This document shows positions 27,893 through 37,563 of a DNA stretch of 64,000 bases, piece after piece. The notes beneath the pieces were generated by a model that was not told the origin of the DNA, searched no databases, and saw only the letters and a program-made list of their open reading frames with translations. The DNA is from Alphaproteobacteria bacterium. GTDB lineage: Bacteria; Pseudomonadota; Alphaproteobacteria; Sphingomonadales; Sphingomonadaceae. The position numbers and the translations under genes are program-made. The first letter of the stretch is position 1. Each line of letters begins with the position of its first letter. The stretch is from the NCBI GenBank assembly GCA_030430365.1, contig JAUIFP010000004.1, positions 19,420 to 83,419 on the forward strand. Direction: 5' to 3'.

Positions 27893-28879
27893 TCAGCCGA
27901 TGACCCGCTGGATGAAACGGGCCAGCTCTTCGCGGATTTCGGTGTTCTCGGGCGCATCGCCGATCAGGAAACCGCCGTGAGGCATGGCTTCCCAGACATG
28001 TAGCTCCGCATCGATGCCTGCCTTCCTCAGCTTGCGGTGAATGAGCACCGAGTTGGACAGGAACAGATCGCGTGTGCCGGACTGGACGAATGTGGGCGGA
28101 AAGCCCTTGGCAAAGTCGGCAAAGAGCGGCGAAAGATAGGGATCGCGCATGTCATGCCCATCGGCATAAAGCGCGTTGCATTCGGGCAGCCCGCCCTTGA
28201 GCACCACGTCCAGCTCTTCATTTGTCCGGAAGGTGTCGCCGGATTCGGTCAGATCCACTTCAGGCGTCAACAGGATCGAACCTGCCGGCATCGGCAGTCC
28301 CTGATCGCGGATCATCAGAGTGGCGGAAGCGGCTATATTGCCTCCGGCCGAGCTACCGCCCAGCACGATCCTGGCCGGATCGACCGTTTCGATCAGCGCC
28401 TTGTACACGGCAACGCAGTCTTGCGGCGCAGCGGGAAACGGGTGGTCGGGCGGCATGCGATAATCGACTGCAATCACTCTGGCGCCCAGACCATCGGCGG
28501 ATCGCGCACCCTGGGCCATCGCAAAATCGCCGCCGCCCGCTACAAAGGCGCCGCCATGAGCGAAGATATAGACCGGCAGATCCTGCCCCGCCTTGCCGCG
28601 CGGAGTGCAGTCATAGCAGAGCACATCCGCGATCCTGACGGTTTCCACGTCGGCAGTCGTGCTCGCCATCATGGTCTCGACCATCTTCGCGCGCCGTTCG
28701 TCAGGCTCGGCCATGCGCCGGCGCCAGGCATCCTTGTCTTCGGCAGGCGGCCAGGTCATGCGCGGATTGGATGCTGCATCGGAAAGCAGGCGCCGGGCGA
28801 CCGAACTGATCGTTGTCGGCGGCGGAACGTCTTTCGCCTTCACATGGACGGGTGTGAAAGGTGCGTCTTGTTCCGCCAT
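27893..28879 (-). CDS. Alpha/beta hydrolase (HSL-type esterase)
   Basis: YIFAHGGAFVAGGGDFA oxyanion HGG motif, LGGSSAGGNIA nucleophile elbow. Start placed at MAEQDAPFTP. Confidence 0.88.
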   Translation of the reverse strand: MAEQDAPFTPVHVKAKDVPPPTTISSVARRLLSDAASNPRMTWPPAEDKDAWRRRMAEPDERRAKMVETMMASTTADVETVRIADVLCYDCTPRGKAGQDLPVYIFAHGGAFVAGGGDFAMAQGARSADGLGARVIAVDYRMPPDHPFPAAPQDCVAVYKALIETVDPARIVLGGSSAGGNIAASATLMIRDQGLPMPAGSILLTPEVDLTESGDTFRTNEELDVVLKGGLPECNALYADGHDMRDPYLSPLFADFAKGFPPTFVQSGTRDLFLSNSVLIHRKLRKAGIDAELHVWEAMPHGGFLIGDAPENTEIREELARFIQRVIG

Positions 28880-28952
28880 TGCCTGCTCCTGCTCAGACGC
28901 GGCTATACGCCGGCGCCTGCCCAAATAACTGTTCTCTTGTGAGCGATGAAGA

Positions 28953-28981
28953 GCAAGGGGGCTGCCTATGAGCCCCCTTGC
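28953..28981 (-). terminator. Hairpin downstream of the aldehyde dehydrogenase
   Basis: GCAAGGGGGCT (28953-28963) / AGCCCCCTTGC (28971-28981). Confidence 0.55.
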
Positions 28982-28988
28982 CGCCTCG

Positions 28989-30467
28989 TCAGCTCAGTTT
29001 TGTAGGTGCTTCGTCGACCAGAATGGTCTTGGTTTCAAGATAGTGCATGAGGCCTTGGGCCCCGCCCTCGCGTCCGATCCCGGACTGCTTGAAGCCGCCG
29101 AAGGGAAGCGAGAAATCGTTTCGCATGCCGTTCTGGCCCACATTGCCGGTGCGAATGCGCCGGGCAACGCGCCATGCCGCATCCTTGTCATGCGTCAGGA
29201 CAGAGCCGTTCAGGCCGTAATTGCTCTCATTGGCAATGCGGATCGCGTCTTGTTCGTCATCGCAGGGGATCAGGCTCAAAACAGGGCCGAAGATCTCCTC
29301 CTGGGCGATCTGCATTTCGTTATCGACATTGGCGAACAAGGTGGGCTCCATGAAGTAGCCTTGGTTCATCTGGCTGGGACGGCCACCGCCGGTTACCAGG
29401 TCGGCACCGGCCGACTGGCCTGCCTGGATATAGCTCTCCACGCGGTCGAGCTGACGCTTCATGGCAAGCGGCCCCATCTGCGCTTCCGGATCGTTGGAAT
29501 AGCCAAGCTGCGTGCCCTTCATCACTCCGGCGATTGCGTCCGCCAGTTCGTCATGCCGTGCCCGCGGGACAATCGCACGGGTCAGCATGGCGCAGACCTG
29601 ACCGCTCACCAGCGTGATCGCGCCGCCCAGAATATTGGCTGCTTCCTCGATCGGCATGTCGTCCATGACTACCGCCGCCGACTTGCCGCCCAGTTCGAGC
29701 GTGCAGCGCGCGATACGGCTGCCGCAAACCTCGGCAATACGCTTACCCGCCAGGGTCGAACCGGTGAAGCTCACCTTGTCTACGCCGGGATTGTTGACGA
29801 GATGATCGGAAGCTTCGCGCTCACCGGGCACCAGGTTGATCACACCGGCGGGAAGCCCGGCTTCTTCTGCGCATTCCGCAATGATGTAGCCTTCAAGCGG
29901 CGTTTCCGGCGACGGCTTCATGATTACCGCGCAACCCGACAGGAGCGACGGCGCCAGCTTTGCGCACATGATCATGTAGGGCACATTCCAGGGCGCAATC
30001 GCCGCCACAACGCCGACAGGCTCATGCACGATATAGGCGTGCGGCGAATTATCGGATTTGGCTTCTTTGATGAAATCGAACTTCTTGCCCAGCGCGATTG
30101 CGTCTTCGAGATTCATCGTGCCGCGTTCGGTCAGATAGGGAGCCGTCGATTGCAGGCCGCCCATCTGGAGCGACCATGCCTCGGCCAATTCGGGATGCCG
30201 CCGGCGCAATGCCGCCACCAGCCGCTCCATCGCCTCGATCCGTTCGCCGGGGCTCATCCAGGGCCAAGGCCCATTGTCGAACGCCTCGCGCGCCGCTGCG
30301 ACTGCAAGATCCATATCCTTCGCGTCCGCTTCTGCCACGTGTCCGGCGACTTGCTCGGTGTCGGGCGAAACGATCGTGAGTTGGCGGCCCGAATTGGGCT
30401 TCACCCATTCACCGCCGATAAACAGGCGGTCGGGGTGCTTGAGTTGCGGCATTTTGTACTCGCTCAT
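28989..30467 (-). CDS. Aldehyde dehydrogenase family protein
   Basis: CTLELGGKSAAVVMDD, LVSGQVCAMLTRAIVPRARHDE, EEIFGPVLSLIP. Start placed at MSEYKMPQLKHPDRLF. Confidence 0.92.
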   Translation of the reverse strand: MSEYKMPQLKHPDRLFIGGEWVKPNSGRQLTIVSPDTEQVAGHVAEADAKDMDLAVAAAREAFDNGPWPWMSPGERIEAMERLVAALRRRHPELAEAWSLQMGGLQSTAPYLTERGTMNLEDAIALGKKFDFIKEAKSDNSPHAYIVHEPVGVVAAIAPWNVPYMIMCAKLAPSLLSGCAVIMKPSPETPLEGYIIAECAEEAGLPAGVINLVPGEREASDHLVNNPGVDKVSFTGSTLAGKRIAEVCGSRIARCTLELGGKSAAVVMDDMPIEEAANILGGAITLVSGQVCAMLTRAIVPRARHDELADAIAGVMKGTQLGYSNDPEAQMGPLAMKRQLDRVESYIQAGQSAGADLVTGGGRPSQMNQGYFMEPTLFANVDNEMQIAQEEIFGPVLSLIPCDDEQDAIRIANESNYGLNGSVLTHDKDAAWRVARRIRTGNVGQNGMRNDFSLPFGGFKQSGIGREGGAQGLMHYLETKTILVDEAPTKLS

Positions 30468-30645
30468 GCGAATGCTCCCAGCGGAAAGAGTTGATAGTGA
30501 ATGAGGTCGGCCTGCTGCACGCAGAGAACCGGAAGCTTGTTCATGCCCTTCTCCCTGCATCGAGTGCCGATGCATATTGTCCGCCGCGCAGGAATTGAGC
30601 GGCGTCTGATTGCATGGGCTGATCGGCCCATCTCCGCCAGATAGA

Positions 30646-30657
30646 TTAACTTGATAA
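30646..30657. promoter_or_regulatory. Putative MarR-type operator (TTAACTTGATAA)
   Basis: Between divergent ALDH (minus) and NHL-repeat gene (plus). Confidence 0.45.
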
Positions 30658-30876
30658 ATATTCTGGGGCAACAGAGATTCTTAGGCTACTAATAAGGTAA
30701 CGAATCGCCCGTGTGCGAGGTGATGGCTTGATACCGGTCGCAGACACCGGCTGGCTTCCGTTAGATAGCATGCTATGTACGGCAGCTCTGCAAGCCGCGG
30801 CTCGTCGAAACGGGAAAGGCGGCAATCAAGCCGCAGGCAATTGGCGGCGGAGGCAACCGCTGCAAGGAGAGATCAA

Positions 30877-31911
30877 ATGGCAACTGAGACGATGCAGAAG
30901 GTACAGTTCGAACTCGTGCCCGATTGGGAGAAATGCCCCGACGGCGATGAATATTCGCATGTAGACGTGGCCGATGTCGCCTGCGATTCCCAGGACCGTG
31001 TCTATCTGCACACCCGCAAAGGCGAACGCGTCATGGTCTATGATGAGGATGGAAACTTCATCAAGAAATGGGGCGACGGGGTCTTCACGCTCGCCCACGG
31101 CATCGCCATCAAGGATGACGTCGTATATTGCACCGATAATGCCGACAGCGTCATCCGCGTCTTCGATCTTGACGGAAATTTCAAATGGATGCTGGGCGAA
31201 GTAAAGGTCGTCTCTGACACCGGATATGGCCCTCGCCCCGGAGAGAAGCCCAAGATCCATCACAATGAAACGGTCGAAAGGGCAGCCGGACCATTCAATT
31301 GCTGCTGCAACGTGGCGGTCGCCAAGAACGGGGACATCTTCGTTGCCGACGGATACGGCAATGCCAGGATCCACCATTTCGACGCGGACCAGAACCTGCT
31401 CAACAGCTGGGGCGAGGTCGGCACCGGGCCGGGAGAGTTCCACCTGCCGCACGGCATTGCGCTCGACAATGACGAGAACGTCATCGTCTGCGACCGCGAG
31501 AACGACCGGATTCAGATATTCGACCGCTCGGGCAAGCTCCTGCACATCTGGACCGATATTCTGCGCCCCACCGATGTGACGGTCGACAAGGACGGTCTCA
31601 TCTATGTCTCCGAATTGTGGCGCCCGGTCGAACCCGGCCAGGGCAGCTTCGTCCACGGCTATGCCGATCACGACCTGCCGGGTCGCATGACCGTGTTCTA
31701 TCCCGACGGGACGATCGCGGCGCGCTGGGGCGGCGATAGCGAAAACCGCACTGCCCCGGGCAATTTCATCGCCCCGCACGGCTTGGCCGTAGACAGCAAG
31801 GGCAGCCTCTATGTCGCGGAAGTCTGCGGCACGTTCGGCGGGATGCTGGGCCGAGTGCCCCCGGAAGAATGCGCCGATCACCAAATCCAGAAATTCCGGC
31901 GGGTGCGATAA
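30877..31911 (+). CDS. NHL-repeat / six-bladed beta-propeller protein (SMP-30 or amidating-lyase-like)
   Basis: Repeated GxFHLPHGIALDNDENVIVCDRENDRIQIFDRSGK-type blades. Confidence 0.8.
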   Translation: MATETMQKVQFELVPDWEKCPDGDEYSHVDVADVACDSQDRVYLHTRKGERVMVYDEDGNFIKKWGDGVFTLAHGIAIKDDVVYCTDNADSVIRVFDLDGNFKWMLGEVKVVSDTGYGPRPGEKPKIHHNETVERAAGPFNCCCNVAVAKNGDIFVADGYGNARIHHFDADQNLLNSWGEVGTGPGEFHLPHGIALDNDENVIVCDRENDRIQIFDRSGKLLHIWTDILRPTDVTVDKDGLIYVSELWRPVEPGQGSFVHGYADHDLPGRMTVFYPDGTIAARWGGDSENRTAPGNFIAPHGLAVDSKGSLYVAEVCGTFGGMLGRVPPEECADHQIQKFRRVR

Positions 31912-31960
31912 GCTGTTCCGGCTGGAGCATGGCCATTTTCCCGAATGAGCAAGCCATTGC

Positions 31961-31988
31961 CAGGCAGGCATGTGAATCTGCCTGCCTG
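31961..31988 (+). terminator. Hairpin downstream of the NHL gene
   Basis: CAGGCAGGCA (31961-31970) / TGCCTGCCTG (31979-31988). Confidence 0.45.
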
Positions 31989-32094
31989 CCGATGGCGGTA
32001 TTGGCCGGGCGTATGCAGCGAAAAGCCTCGCTGACGCACTGGCTGCAAAGTCACCAAAATACCAAAAAAGACGGTTCGAAATGTGGAGAGCGAA

Positions 32095-33492
32095 ATGTCT
32101 GAGTCAGTGAGTGCCGCGACAGCACCACGTACTGAAGAAGATGCGGCAGAAGGAGGCAATGCACCGAGTGCCGCGCCCCTGCCGCCACGCAAGGACGCTT
32201 ACTATTCGCTCTTCGTGATCACGCTGGTCGTCATGTTTACCGTGCTCGACCGGACGATCCTTTCGCTGCTGATCGAGCCTATCAAGGACGATTTCGGAAT
32301 CAGCGATACGCAGGCGGCTCTCCTTCTGGGCGCCGCCTTTTCTCTGCCTTACGGCATCGGCGCCGTCGTCGTTGGCCGCTGGGCCGACCATATGAACCGC
32401 CGCAACATCATTGCCGCATCCTGCGCATTCTGGAGCGCGGCGACATGCATGTGCGGTGTCGCCCAGGGATATATCAGCCTGCTGCTTGCCCGCATGGGTA
32501 TTGGCCTGGGTGAATCCGGTTATGGACCTGCAGCCTGGTCGATCGCGACGGACAATTGGCCGCGCGAAAAGGTCGCCTTCGCCACCGGCACGATGGGCCT
32601 GGGGTCAACGCTCGGCATGGGGTTGGCATTCTTCCTAGGCGGGACGGTGTTGCTGTTCGTGCAAGGCCTCGATCCTCTGGCAGTGCCCTTTCTCGGCGTC
32701 ATCAGGCCGTGGCAATGGGCATTCGTCATCGTCGGCGCACCGGGCCTGCTCTGGGCGCTGGTAGTGCTCACTACGAAAGAGCCGCCCCGGCGCGGGCTGA
32801 GAAAAGGCGAAGCAGCCAAGAAGACGCCGATTTCCGAAACCGCCAAGTGGATTCGAGACGACTGGCGCACCTATCTGGCGACGGTTGGCGGCATGGCCAT
32901 CAAGGCGATGCTGCTGCAGGGCCCGTTGGTCTGGGGCGCAACCTTCATTCACCGCGAATATGGCTGGGAGCTTTCCAAGGTCGGCATGGTCAAGGGTGTA
33001 ATCACTCTGATCGTCTCACCGATAGGATTGATGCTGGGCGCCAAGCTTTCGGAGATCTGGACCAAGAAAGGCATGCAGGACGCCAATCTTCGGATCGTAT
33101 TCTACGGCCTGTTGGCTTCTCTCCCCCTTCATATCATTGCCCCGCTGATGCCAACGGCAGAGGGCTACCTGATCGTCTATTCGACTGCCAGCCTCGTTGG
33201 CGTGGTTGGGTTCGGGCCCAGTGTCGCGGCATTCCAGCTGGTCACGCCCAACCGGATGCGCGGCCAGATCGGCGGCATGGTTCAATTCTGCAACAATGTG
33301 ATCGCCTTTGCTTTGAGCCCGCTGATCATCGCCCTGTTCACGGACTATCTGTTCCATGACGAAGGATCGCTCAAATATTCGATGATCCTCAACACCATCA
33401 TCATGGGTTCGATCGCCGTGCTGGTGATCGGTCAGGGCCTTGGGCCTTACAAGCGATCCTATCAGCGCGGACTACGCGAATTCGGCAGCTAA
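32095..33492 (+). CDS. MFS transporter
   Basis: FTVLDRTILSLLIEPIKDDFGISDTQAALLLGAAFSLPYGIGAVVVGRWADHMNRR. Confidence 0.9.
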   Translation: MSESVSAATAPRTEEDAAEGGNAPSAAPLPPRKDAYYSLFVITLVVMFTVLDRTILSLLIEPIKDDFGISDTQAALLLGAAFSLPYGIGAVVVGRWADHMNRRNIIAASCAFWSAATCMCGVAQGYISLLLARMGIGLGESGYGPAAWSIATDNWPREKVAFATGTMGLGSTLGMGLAFFLGGTVLLFVQGLDPLAVPFLGVIRPWQWAFVIVGAPGLLWALVVLTTKEPPRRGLRKGEAAKKTPISETAKWIRDDWRTYLATVGGMAIKAMLLQGPLVWGATFIHREYGWELSKVGMVKGVITLIVSPIGLMLGAKLSEIWTKKGMQDANLRIVFYGLLASLPLHIIAPLMPTAEGYLIVYSTASLVGVVGFGPSVAAFQLVTPNRMRGQIGGMVQFCNNVIAFALSPLIIALFTDYLFHDEGSLKYSMILNTIIMGSIAVLVIGQGLGPYKRSYQRGLREFGS

Positions 33493-33599
33493 TCGACTTG
33501 GTGTAGATCTGGAGCAGGCAAAGCGTGTCAGACGCTTCGGCAGGCAAACGCCCCTACTCTAGATTAGCCCTGCCCTGCCGTCACACCCCTACCCTGCCG

Positions 33600-33851
33600 T
33601 CACGCGCGGCCGCCGGCAACTTTCGGAAACAGCACGACTTCACTGTCTTCCGAAAGCGGGGACGCCCAGGCTTGGATCACTTCGCCATCCACGGCGATCG
33701 AAGCGTGATTTTCGATGACTTTTCCCAAGCCGGGGAAGCGGCGATCCAGAGCGCGCGCCAGGCCGAATATGTTGGACGCCGGTATATCGACCGTCTCCAC
33801 ACCTTGCGTGAACTGATCGAAAGTCGACGATACGAAGACGACCCGCGCCAC
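33600..33851 (-). CDS. MoaD/ThiS-like sulfur-carrier-type protein with C-terminal GGRA
   Basis: 83 aa; ASNIFGLARALDRRFPGLGKVIENHASIAVDGEVIQAWASPLSEDSEVVLFPKVAGGRA. GTG start 3 nt after the preceding stop. Confidence 0.7.
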   Translation of the reverse strand: MARVVFVSSTFDQFTQGVETVDIPASNIFGLARALDRRFPGLGKVIENHASIAVDGEVIQAWASPLSEDSEVVLFPKVAGGRA

Positions 33852-33854
33852 GGG

Positions 33855-36128
33855 CTAGCTTTGAGAGTTGATCGCTGCGTAGACCCGATCCGGCGTCAGC
33901 GGCAGATCGAAGAAGCGCATTCCAGCGGCGTGAGATACTGCATTCGTAACGGCCGCAAGCGGCGGGACGATCGGCACTTCCCCAACACCTTTCACACCGA
34001 AGGGGTGCGTCGGGTGCGGCACTTCGACCAGCAACGTGTCGATCATCGGGAGGTCGGAAGCGACCGGCATCCGGTAATCCAGAAAACCTGAATTATCCAT
34101 GCGCCCATTTGCGTCGAAGACATAGGCTTCATTCAGCGCCCAACCGATCCCTTGAACGGCTCCGCCCTGCGCCTGCCCTTCGACATAGCTGGGGTGAATG
34201 GCGCGCCCCACATCCTGCACGGCAGTATAACGCACCACGCTGACATGGCCGGTTTCCCGGTCCAGCTCGACATCGCAAATATGCACGCCATAGGTCGGCA
34301 ATGCATCGTGCGGATTTACCACGATTTCCGCGTTGATCGGGCCGCCGGTTTTTGCCGTCTGGCTTGCGATCTGCTTGATGCCGAGCGGTGCCTCGTCACT
34401 GCCCGGCGCGGTGCAACGTGCCTCACCGTCATGCCACTCGACTTGATCGGGTTCGACGCCCCACATCATGGCGGCACGCGATTTGAGTATCTCGACAACT
34501 TCTGCAGATGCTTCGCAGACTGCCCTGCCGGTGGCGAACGTGGTGCGGCTTCCGCCCGTGAGCATGGAATAGCCGATCGAAGCCGTGTCGGCCACGATCG
34601 GGCGCACCTTCTGCATCGGGATTTGGAGGACTTCTGCCGCCATCATCGCCATGGAGGCGCGCGATCCGCCGATATCGGGATTGCCGGTGGCGACCACTGC
34701 CGATCCGTCCTCATTGATGCTGACCATCACGGTCGATTCACCGCCGTGATTGACCCACCAGCCGGCTGCAATGCCGCGCCCCTGGTTCGGACCGAGCGGC
34801 GCCGAATAATGCGGATGCGACTTGGCTGCAGCGAGCGTCTCCATGAAGGCGACCTGCCCCAAGGGCGCGCCCGAAAAGCTGGGATCTCCGGGTTTGACGC
34901 CGTTCTTCTCCCGCAATTCGATCGGATCCATGCCGAGCTGTTCGGCGATTTCGTCCATCGCGCATTCCACGGCGAATTCCGCCTGCGGCGCACTCGGTGC
35001 GCGATAGGCGTTGGTACTGGGCATGTTGCTCACGACATCGCAGCCCGTCACGCGCGTGTTCTCGATACGATAACAGCCCAAGGCGTGCATTACGCCTGCC
35101 CCGCAGCCCGATCCGGCGAAGGCCCCGACCTGATATTTGAGATCCATCACCGCGGCGGTGAGGATGCCGTCTTTCGTCGCGCCCAGGCTCAGTTCCATGA
35201 TCGTGCCCGGCCCCGGACCCGTGGAACGGAATACTTCATCGCGGCTAAGCGCCAGCTTCACTGGGCGTCCGCTCTTGCGGGAAAGCACCAGTGCCACCGG
35301 CTCGAGATAGATCGTCGTCTTGCCGCCGAAGCCGCCGCCGATTTCCAGCGGCACCACCCGCAGATCCGAGAGGTTCATGCCGGTGATCGCAGCCGCGACC
35401 GAACGGACCATGAAAGCGCCTTGGCTGCTGCACCAGATCTGGGCCTGACCGTCGGCGCTCACCGAGGCAACGCATGATTGCGGCTCGATATAGCCCTGAT
35501 GCACCATCTGCGTGGTGTAGCGCCTGGTCACGACGACATCCGCATCGTCCAAGGCGGCATCCGCATCGCCCGTGATCTTTTCCAGACGCATCGAAACGTT
35601 CGAGGCTGTCTTCGGCGTTTCGGGCATTCCCTGGGTGAACATGTCATCGTGCAGGACCGGCGCGTCTTCGCGCATCGCATCCTCGATCTCGATCACATGC
35701 GGCAAGACCTCATATTGAACATCGATGAGGTCCAAAGCCGCTGCAGCGATTTCGGCGCTGGTCGCCGCAACCGCCGCAACCGGCTGCCCGTCATAGAAGA
35801 CCTTGTCCTTCGCCAGGCACATCTGGGCGGCGGCATCGATGTCGATCATCGTCTCGCCCGCATTGATCTCGTCGCTGTCGTCCGACTCCCTGAAATCCGA
35901 ATGGGTGGCGACCGCTTTCACGCCCGACAGTGCCGCTGCCTTTCGCGTATCGATGGATATGATCTTTGCATGGGCATGAGGGCTGCGGAGAACGGCGCCC
36001 CACAGCATGCCGGGCAGGTGATAATCCCCGCCATAGACTGCCTTGCCGGTAACCTTGTCCGCCCCATCCGGCCGGACCGGACGCGTCCCGACAATCTTGA
36101 GCTCCTGCTTTTCGAGAACGCCGCTCAT
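33855..36128 (-). CDS. Xanthine dehydrogenase family molybdopterin-binding (large) subunit
   Basis: VTGKAVYGGDYHLPGMLWGAVLRSPHAHA; AYRAPSAPQAEFAVE; GGGFGGKTTIYLEPVA. ATGA overlap with the FeS subunit. Confidence 0.92.
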   Translation of the reverse strand: MSGVLEKQELKIVGTRPVRPDGADKVTGKAVYGGDYHLPGMLWGAVLRSPHAHAKIISIDTRKAAALSGVKAVATHSDFRESDDSDEINAGETMIDIDAAAQMCLAKDKVFYDGQPVAAVAATSAEIAAAALDLIDVQYEVLPHVIEIEDAMREDAPVLHDDMFTQGMPETPKTASNVSMRLEKITGDADAALDDADVVVTRRYTTQMVHQGYIEPQSCVASVSADGQAQIWCSSQGAFMVRSVAAAITGMNLSDLRVVPLEIGGGFGGKTTIYLEPVALVLSRKSGRPVKLALSRDEVFRSTGPGPGTIMELSLGATKDGILTAAVMDLKYQVGAFAGSGCGAGVMHALGCYRIENTRVTGCDVVSNMPSTNAYRAPSAPQAEFAVECAMDEIAEQLGMDPIELREKNGVKPGDPSFSGAPLGQVAFMETLAAAKSHPHYSAPLGPNQGRGIAAGWWVNHGGESTVMVSINEDGSAVVATGNPDIGGSRASMAMMAAEVLQIPMQKVRPIVADTASIGYSMLTGGSRTTFATGRAVCEASAEVVEILKSRAAMMWGVEPDQVEWHDGEARCTAPGSDEAPLGIKQIASQTAKTGGPINAEIVVNPHDALPTYGVHICDVELDRETGHVSVVRYTAVQDVGRAIHPSYVEGQAQGGAVQGIGWALNEAYVFDANGRMDNSGFLDYRMPVASDLPMIDTLLVEVPHPTHPFGVKGVGEVPIVPPLAAVTNAVSHAAGMRFFDLPLTPDRVYAAINSQS

Positions 36129-36613
36129 GCCGAGACCCTTTCCTGACGCATTTCCGCAGCCGTATCCATGACCGCGCGAATGATCTTGTCGTAACCGGTA
36201 CAGCGGCAAAGATTGCCCGCGAGCCAGTACCGCGTCTCCTCCTCGGTGGGGTCAGGATTGCGCTCTAGAAGTGCCTTTGCCGCCACGAGAAATCCCGGCG
36301 TGCAAAATCCGCATTGCAGTGCACCGAGATCGAGAAACTTCTGCTGCAGGGGATGAAGCTGCCCCTCCTGCGCCATGCCTTCGATCGTTTCGATACGGCG
36401 CCCTTCGGCCTCGGGCGCCAGCACCAGGCAGGAACACACAAGTTCGCCGTCCAGCATGACGCTGCAAGCGCCGCAGTCGCCCGAACCGCAGCCTTCCTTG
36501 CTACCGGTAAGGTCCAGCTTATCGCGGAGTACGTTGAGCAAGCTCGTATGCGGCTCGCTCAGGAAGTCTACGGGATCGCCGTTCACTGTGGTGTGGATAT
36601 GTACGGTACTCAT
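36125..36613 (-). CDS. (2Fe-2S)-binding subunit of a molybdenum hydroxylase
   Basis: GSKEGCGSGDCGACSVMLDGELVCSCL and QCGFCTPGF...GNLCRCTGY. Confidence 0.95.
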   Translation of the reverse strand: MSTVHIHTTVNGDPVDFLSEPHTSLLNVLRDKLDLTGSKEGCGSGDCGACSVMLDGELVCSCLVLAPEAEGRRIETIEGMAQEGQLHPLQQKFLDLGALQCGFCTPGFLVAAKALLERNPDPTEEETRYWLAGNLCRCTGYDKIIRAVMDTAAEMRQERVSA

Positions 36614-37497
36614 GCGCCTTCTCCCGCCCGATCATAGGCGATTTTGGCGGCACGCTTGGTGTAGACTGCCGCCATTGCAATTCGATAATCGATCGTCCCG
36701 CGCTTATCGTCGATGGGGCTGCAGGCCGCTTTCACAGCCTCTTCCATCTTCGCAAGAGCGCTGTCATCCAGCTGGCTGCCCACAAGCGCTTCGCCCGCAT
36801 CGGCCACGAGCAGAGCCGTCGGCGCAACCGCCCCCAGAGCGACGCGTGCCTGCGTGCAAACGCCGTCCTTGTCCCGGCTCAGGCTGACACCGGCACCGAC
36901 CACGGCAATGTCCATCTCAGTGCGCGGTATGGAGCGAAGATAAGCGTCGGAAGACATCGCCTCGCGCGGCGGCAGAACGATCTCCACCAGGAACTCGCCC
37001 TTCCCCAAATTCGTGCGTCCCGGGCCGGCCGGCAGTTCGGCAGCGGCAATCTCCCGCTCTCCTTGCGGGCCTGCAATGACACAGCGCGCATCCGCCGCGA
37101 TCAGGGCAGGCACGCTGTCGGCAGCCGGAGAGGCATTGCACAGATTGCCGCCGATCGTCGCCCGGTTGCGGACCTGAACCGAGCCGATCAAATTGGCTGC
37201 TTCAACCAGGCCGGGCCAGGCCTTGCAGAGCGCATCATCCTTCAGCAAAGCCGTGCATGGCGTGGCTGCACCGATAACGAAGCCTCCGTCCTTGGCGCTC
37301 GTGCCCATGGTCCGTGCGATTTGTTTGATGTCCACGATGGCGCCTGGCTTTATCCGGCCGCTGCGCATCTGCACCAGCAAGTCCGTACCACCGGCCACCG
37401 GCCATGCATTGTCTTGCGATCCAAGGAGGCTGATCGCCTCCTCCACATTCGCCGGCGCATGATAGGTCAATTTGCTTCCCTCTGCTCTAGTGCCCAA
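36610..37497 (-). CDS. FAD-binding (medium) subunit of a molybdenum hydroxylase
   Basis: AGGTDLLVQMRSG, TIGGNLCNASPAADSVPAL. A TTG start at 37470 (SD AGAGGGAAG) is a plausible alternative. Confidence 0.9.
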   Translation of the reverse strand: MGTRAEGSKLTYHAPANVEEAISLLGSQDNAWPVAGGTDLLVQMRSGRIKPGAIVDIKQIARTMGTSAKDGGFVIGAATPCTALLKDDALCKAWPGLVEAANLIGSVQVRNRATIGGNLCNASPAADSVPALIAADARCVIAGPQGEREIAAAELPAGPGRTNLGKGEFLVEIVLPPREAMSSDAYLRSIPRTEMDIAVVGAGVSLSRDKDGVCTQARVALGAVAPTALLVADAGEALVGSQLDDSALAKMEEAVKAACSPIDDKRGTIDYRIAMAAVYTKRAAKIAYDRAGEGA

Positions 37498-37563
37498 AAC
37501 CCCGATTTTTTCTCAGGCTATTGGGCACTCGCGTCCGGGTCAATCACTTAACAGAGCAAATAC

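Noticed and set aside
28968-30494. 508-aa plus-strand ORF antisense to the aldehyde dehydrogenase
   Set aside because: No recognisable motif; the opposite strand has a full ALDH. Same reasoning applies to the 387-aa ORF at 4431-5594, the 401-aa ORF at 44698-45903 and the 441-aa ORF at 34152-35477.
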